A DNA stretch of 16,706 nucleotides from Terriglobia bacterium (GTDB lineage: Bacteria > Acidobacteriota > Terriglobia > UBA7540), in contig JASHTZ010000070.1 of NCBI GenBank assembly GCA_030040295.1, positions 1 through 16,706 on the forward strand, in the 5' to 3' direction. The position numbers and the translations under genes were made by a program. This document shows positions 14,622 through 16,706 of the stretch, piece after piece. Position 1 is the first letter of the stretch. The number at the start of each line of letters is the position of its first letter. Under the pieces are notes generated by a model. The model was given only the letters and a program-made list of their open reading frames with translations, had not been told where the DNA came from and ran no database searches.

Positions 14622-16454
14622 ATGGCTACAGAAGTGAATTCAAATCAGGCCGACGCAAATACCTGGCGCGAGCGGCTGCGAGCACTCCGAAACCTTCCAC
14701 CCGTACTTCGCCTCGTCTGGGATTCAGCGCCGACGGTTATCCTGTGGGGCAGCGGATTGCGAGTTGCCGCAGGTCTAATTCCTCTCTGCACTCTCGCGGT
14801 GACGAAATGGATCATTGATGCCGTCGTTGACGTAGTAGCCAAGAAACAGGCTATGCCCCATGCCTTCTGGTGGTATGTGGGCTTGGAGTTCGCTTTTGCA
14901 AGCGCCGGAACGATCTTCACGCGGGCAATCGTCTACTGTGACACGCTGCTCTCGGATCGCTATGTTCGATACATCAGTATCCGGGTTATGGAGCACGCCT
15001 CGCGAATGGACCTGGCGACCTACGAAGATCCATCGTTCCATGACCGGCTGGAGCGCGCGCGTGTGCAGGCGACCGACCGCCTGGTAATGATTCAGGCTCT
15101 GGGAAATCTTCTGCAGCAAGCGATCACCACCGTGACGCTGGCGGCGAGCATCCTGTTTTTCTCGCCCTGGATCTTGGCCCTGCTAATTGCCTTTGTGATT
15201 CCGGCATTCCTGGGAGATACCCACTTTGCCTTTCTGGGCTACGCCCTGAATTTTCGATTGACCCCGATCCGCCGCGAACTCGATTATCTGCGGACGCTGG
15301 GTGCGAGCAAAGATTCGGCCAAGGAACTCAAGCTGTTTTGTCTAAGCCCATTCTTGAAAGGGCGCTTCCAGGCGCATTCCGATGAGGTCTGTGAACTCAA
15401 TAACGAACTTGCGGGCCGAAAAATGCGGGTCGGCACCGTGCTCTCTTTGTTGACGACTTTAGGTTATTACTCGGCGTACGCATACGTCATTTATGAAACG
15501 CTGGTGGGGGCCACCAGCGTCGGAACCCTGACCTTCCTTACGGGAGCAATTGCGGGAGCAAGCACGAATATCCAATCGATGTTCTCAACTTTCTCCGGAA
15601 TCGCCGATCAAGCTCTCTTTCTCAGCGATTTGCTTGCGTTTTTTAATGTCCAGCCGACGATACAATCTCCGCCGCACCCCCTCCCGGCGCCTCGGCCTAT
15701 CCGGCGTGGATTTGAGCTCGAAAAGGTTTCTTTCGCCTACCCGGGAGTCCAAAGGCACGTCCTGAATGAGATTTGCCTGCGCCTCGAACCCGGAGAACGC
15801 ATCGCCCTGATTGGAGAAAACGGTCAAGGAAAGACCACGCTGGTGAAACTGCTGACCCGTCTTTATGACCCGACCGCAGGCAGGGTTTTGCTGGATGGTA
15901 TTGACCTGCGCGAATACGACCTTGAAGACCTGTACAGCCAAATTGGCGTCGTCTTCCAGGACTTTGTCCGATATGACATGACGGCTGCAGAAAACATCGC
16001 CGTGGGGAAGATTGAGGAAATCGTTCCGCCGTCGCTGATTGCTACCGCAGCCATGAAGAGTGGAGCCGACAAAGTAATCCAAAAACTTCCACAGGGCTAT
16101 GGGCAAATTCTGGGCCGCCGGTTCGACGGCGGCGTGGATCTTTCCGGAGGGGAATGGCAAAAGCTGGCCCTGGCGCGGGCTTATCTGCGCGACGCCCAGA
16201 TGTTGATTCTAGATGAGCCCACTGCGTCCTTGGACGCGCGGTCCGAACACGAGGTATTTGAGCAATTTGCTGAACTTACGGAGGGAAGGATGGCACTGCT
16301 GATTTCGCACCGGTTTTCGACGGTCAAGATGGCGGACCGGATCCTGGTGCTTGAGGGTGGGCGAGTTGTAGAGCAGGGCAGTCATCACCAGCTTATGACC
16401 ATCGGGGGGCGGTACTCGGAAATGTTCGATCTGCAGGCCGCGAGTTACCGCTGA
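14622..16454 (+). CDS. ABC exporter, fused permease and ATP-binding domains
   Basis: Half-transporter of 610 residues, expected to work as a homodimer in the inner membrane. Residues 40 to about 330 form the transmembrane domain with around six helices. The ATPase domain starts near residue 366 (FELEKVSFAYPG). Walker A is G398-E-N-G-Q-G-K404-T-T, the Q-loop is in VVFQDF, and the signature is L507-S-G-G-E511, where most have LSGGQ. Walker B is LILD531-E532-P and the switch histidine is H563 in LISHRFS. All catalytic residues are present, so it should be an active ATPase. Its cargo cannot be read: a lipid-linked sugar, glycolipid or peptide are options, and lipid-exporter-like members are common in polysaccharide loci. 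The ATG at 14622 is preceded by a short GGGGA. Confidence 0.93.
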   Translation: MATEVNSNQADANTWRERLRALRNLPPVLRLVWDSAPTVILWGSGLRVAAGLIPLCTLAVTKWIIDAVVDVVAKKQAMPHAFWWYVGLEFAFASAGTIFTRAIVYCDTLLSDRYVRYISIRVMEHASRMDLATYEDPSFHDRLERARVQATDRLVMIQALGNLLQQAITTVTLAASILFFSPWILALLIAFVIPAFLGDTHFAFLGYALNFRLTPIRRELDYLRTLGASKDSAKELKLFCLSPFLKGRFQAHSDEVCELNNELAGRKMRVGTVLSLLTTLGYYSAYAYVIYETLVGATSVGTLTFLTGAIAGASTNIQSMFSTFSGIADQALFLSDLLAFFNVQPTIQSPPHPLPAPRPIRRGFELEKVSFAYPGVQRHVLNEICLRLEPGERIALIGENGQGKTTLVKLLTRLYDPTAGRVLLDGIDLREYDLEDLYSQIGVVFQDFVRYDMTAAENIAVGKIEEIVPPSLIATAAMKSGADKVIQKLPQGYGQILGRRFDGGVDLSGGEWQKLALARAYLRDAQMLILDEPTASLDARSEHEVFEQFAELTEGRMALLISHRFSTVKMADRILVLEGGRVVEQGSHHQLMTIGGRYSEMFDLQAASYR

Positions 16455-16487
16455 AGGGGGTCAGGCACACGAATCTGGAGTTGAGGA

Positions 16488-16706
16488 TTGGATACCCTAT
16501 TCCCAAATTCTGAAGAACAGACAGGGCCGCAAAAGTATGCGGATCCCCCCCACACGGCTGCACTCACTCCGGACCCTGTGGATCAATCAAACCCCTTGCC
16601 CGAATGCCTTCGACTCAGGGACCTTGCAAGAATGGAAGTGCAGAGTTGGAAAAAGGCGGATCGCAGGGGCGGCAATGGGCTGTTGGAGAAGATCTGGTTC
16701 GATGCG
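16488..16706 (+). CDS. 5' part of an unidentified gene, possibly serine acetyltransferase-like
   Basis: An open frame from TTG 16488 runs to the window end without a stop, giving 73 residues. An in-frame TGA at 16482 closes it upstream, and GGAG at 16477-16480 is seven bases before the TTG, a good fit. Later in-frame starts are GTG 16578 and an ATG in the ARMEVQ segment. The N-terminal half is Pro/Thr-rich and looks unstructured. The second half reads CLRLRDLARMEVQSWKKADR, then GLLEKIWFDA, vaguely like the helical entry of serine O-acetyltransferases (CysE-type), which are frequent in polysaccharide loci as sugar acetyltransferases. That assignment is only a guess, since the hexapeptide-repeat region would lie beyond the window. 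It begins 33 bases after the ABC exporter, consistent with the same operon. Confidence 0.5.
   Translation, partial: MDTLFPNSEEQTGPQKYADPPHTAALTPDPVDQSNPLPECLRLRDLARMEVQSWKKADRRGGNGLLEKIWFDA

Noticed and set aside
1..16706. CRISPR arrays, tRNA or rRNA genes, insertion sequences and transposases
   Set aside because: I saw no regularly spaced repeats, no tRNA-like or rRNA-like sequence, and no transposase or integrase motifs in any frame read.

Overview
The window is a polysaccharide (exopolysaccharide, capsule or O-antigen-like) biosynthesis locus with every recognisable gene on the + strand. It has the parts of a Wzx/Wzy-dependent pathway: sugar-nucleotide enzymes, an initiating polyprenyl-phosphate sugar transferase, glycosyltransferases, flippases, a polymerase/ligase and polymer-tailoring enzymes. 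High G+C, a probable Gram-negative envelope pathway, good Shine-Dalgarno sites at several genes and a plant-like GDP-mannose 3,5-epimerase are compatible with Verrucomicrobiota or a similar soil/aquatic phylum. There is no rRNA or housekeeping marker, so the taxonomic guess is weak.

Layout. 1-629: 3' part of a UDP-glucuronate decarboxylase (UDP-xylose supply). 685-2124: WbaP-like initiating transferase. 2160-3284: kinase-fold phosphotransferase with an altered catalytic loop. 3295-4740: first Wzx-like flippase. 4768-5040: 90-codon glycosyltransferase remnant joining an N-terminus to a C-terminus. 5112-6689: second Wzx-like flippase. 6692-8305: Wzy/O-antigen ligase-like protein. 8347-9837: exported right-handed beta-helix protein. 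9915-10838: NodB-type polysaccharide deacetylase. 10850-12031: GT4 glycosyltransferase. 12036-12812: WecG/TagA/CpsF glycosyltransferase. 12889-14040: GDP-mannose 3,5-epimerase-like enzyme. Gaps are mostly 2 to about 80 bases, so 1-14040 probably forms one long operon.

A 349-base gap (14041-14389) with an imperfect inverted repeat separates this run from a second group. That group is a 58-residue hydrophobic small protein with a strong ribosome binding site (14390-14566), a fused permease/ATPase ABC exporter (14622-16454), and the start of another gene running off the window (from about 16488).

Proposed working model (inference): the transferase at 685 loads the first sugar onto undecaprenyl phosphate. 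The WecG-like and GT4 enzymes extend it, possibly with xylose and L-galactose or L-gulose from the two epimerase-family enzymes. One or both flippases export the lipid-linked unit, the Wzy-like protein polymerises it, and the deacetylase and beta-helix protein modify the product. No Wza/Wzc/Wzb outer-membrane export genes are visible. The most unusual points are the bacterial GDP-mannose 3,5-epimerase homologue, the internally deleted glycosyltransferase between two flippases, the catalytic-loop-variant kinase and the small membrane protein before the ABC exporter.
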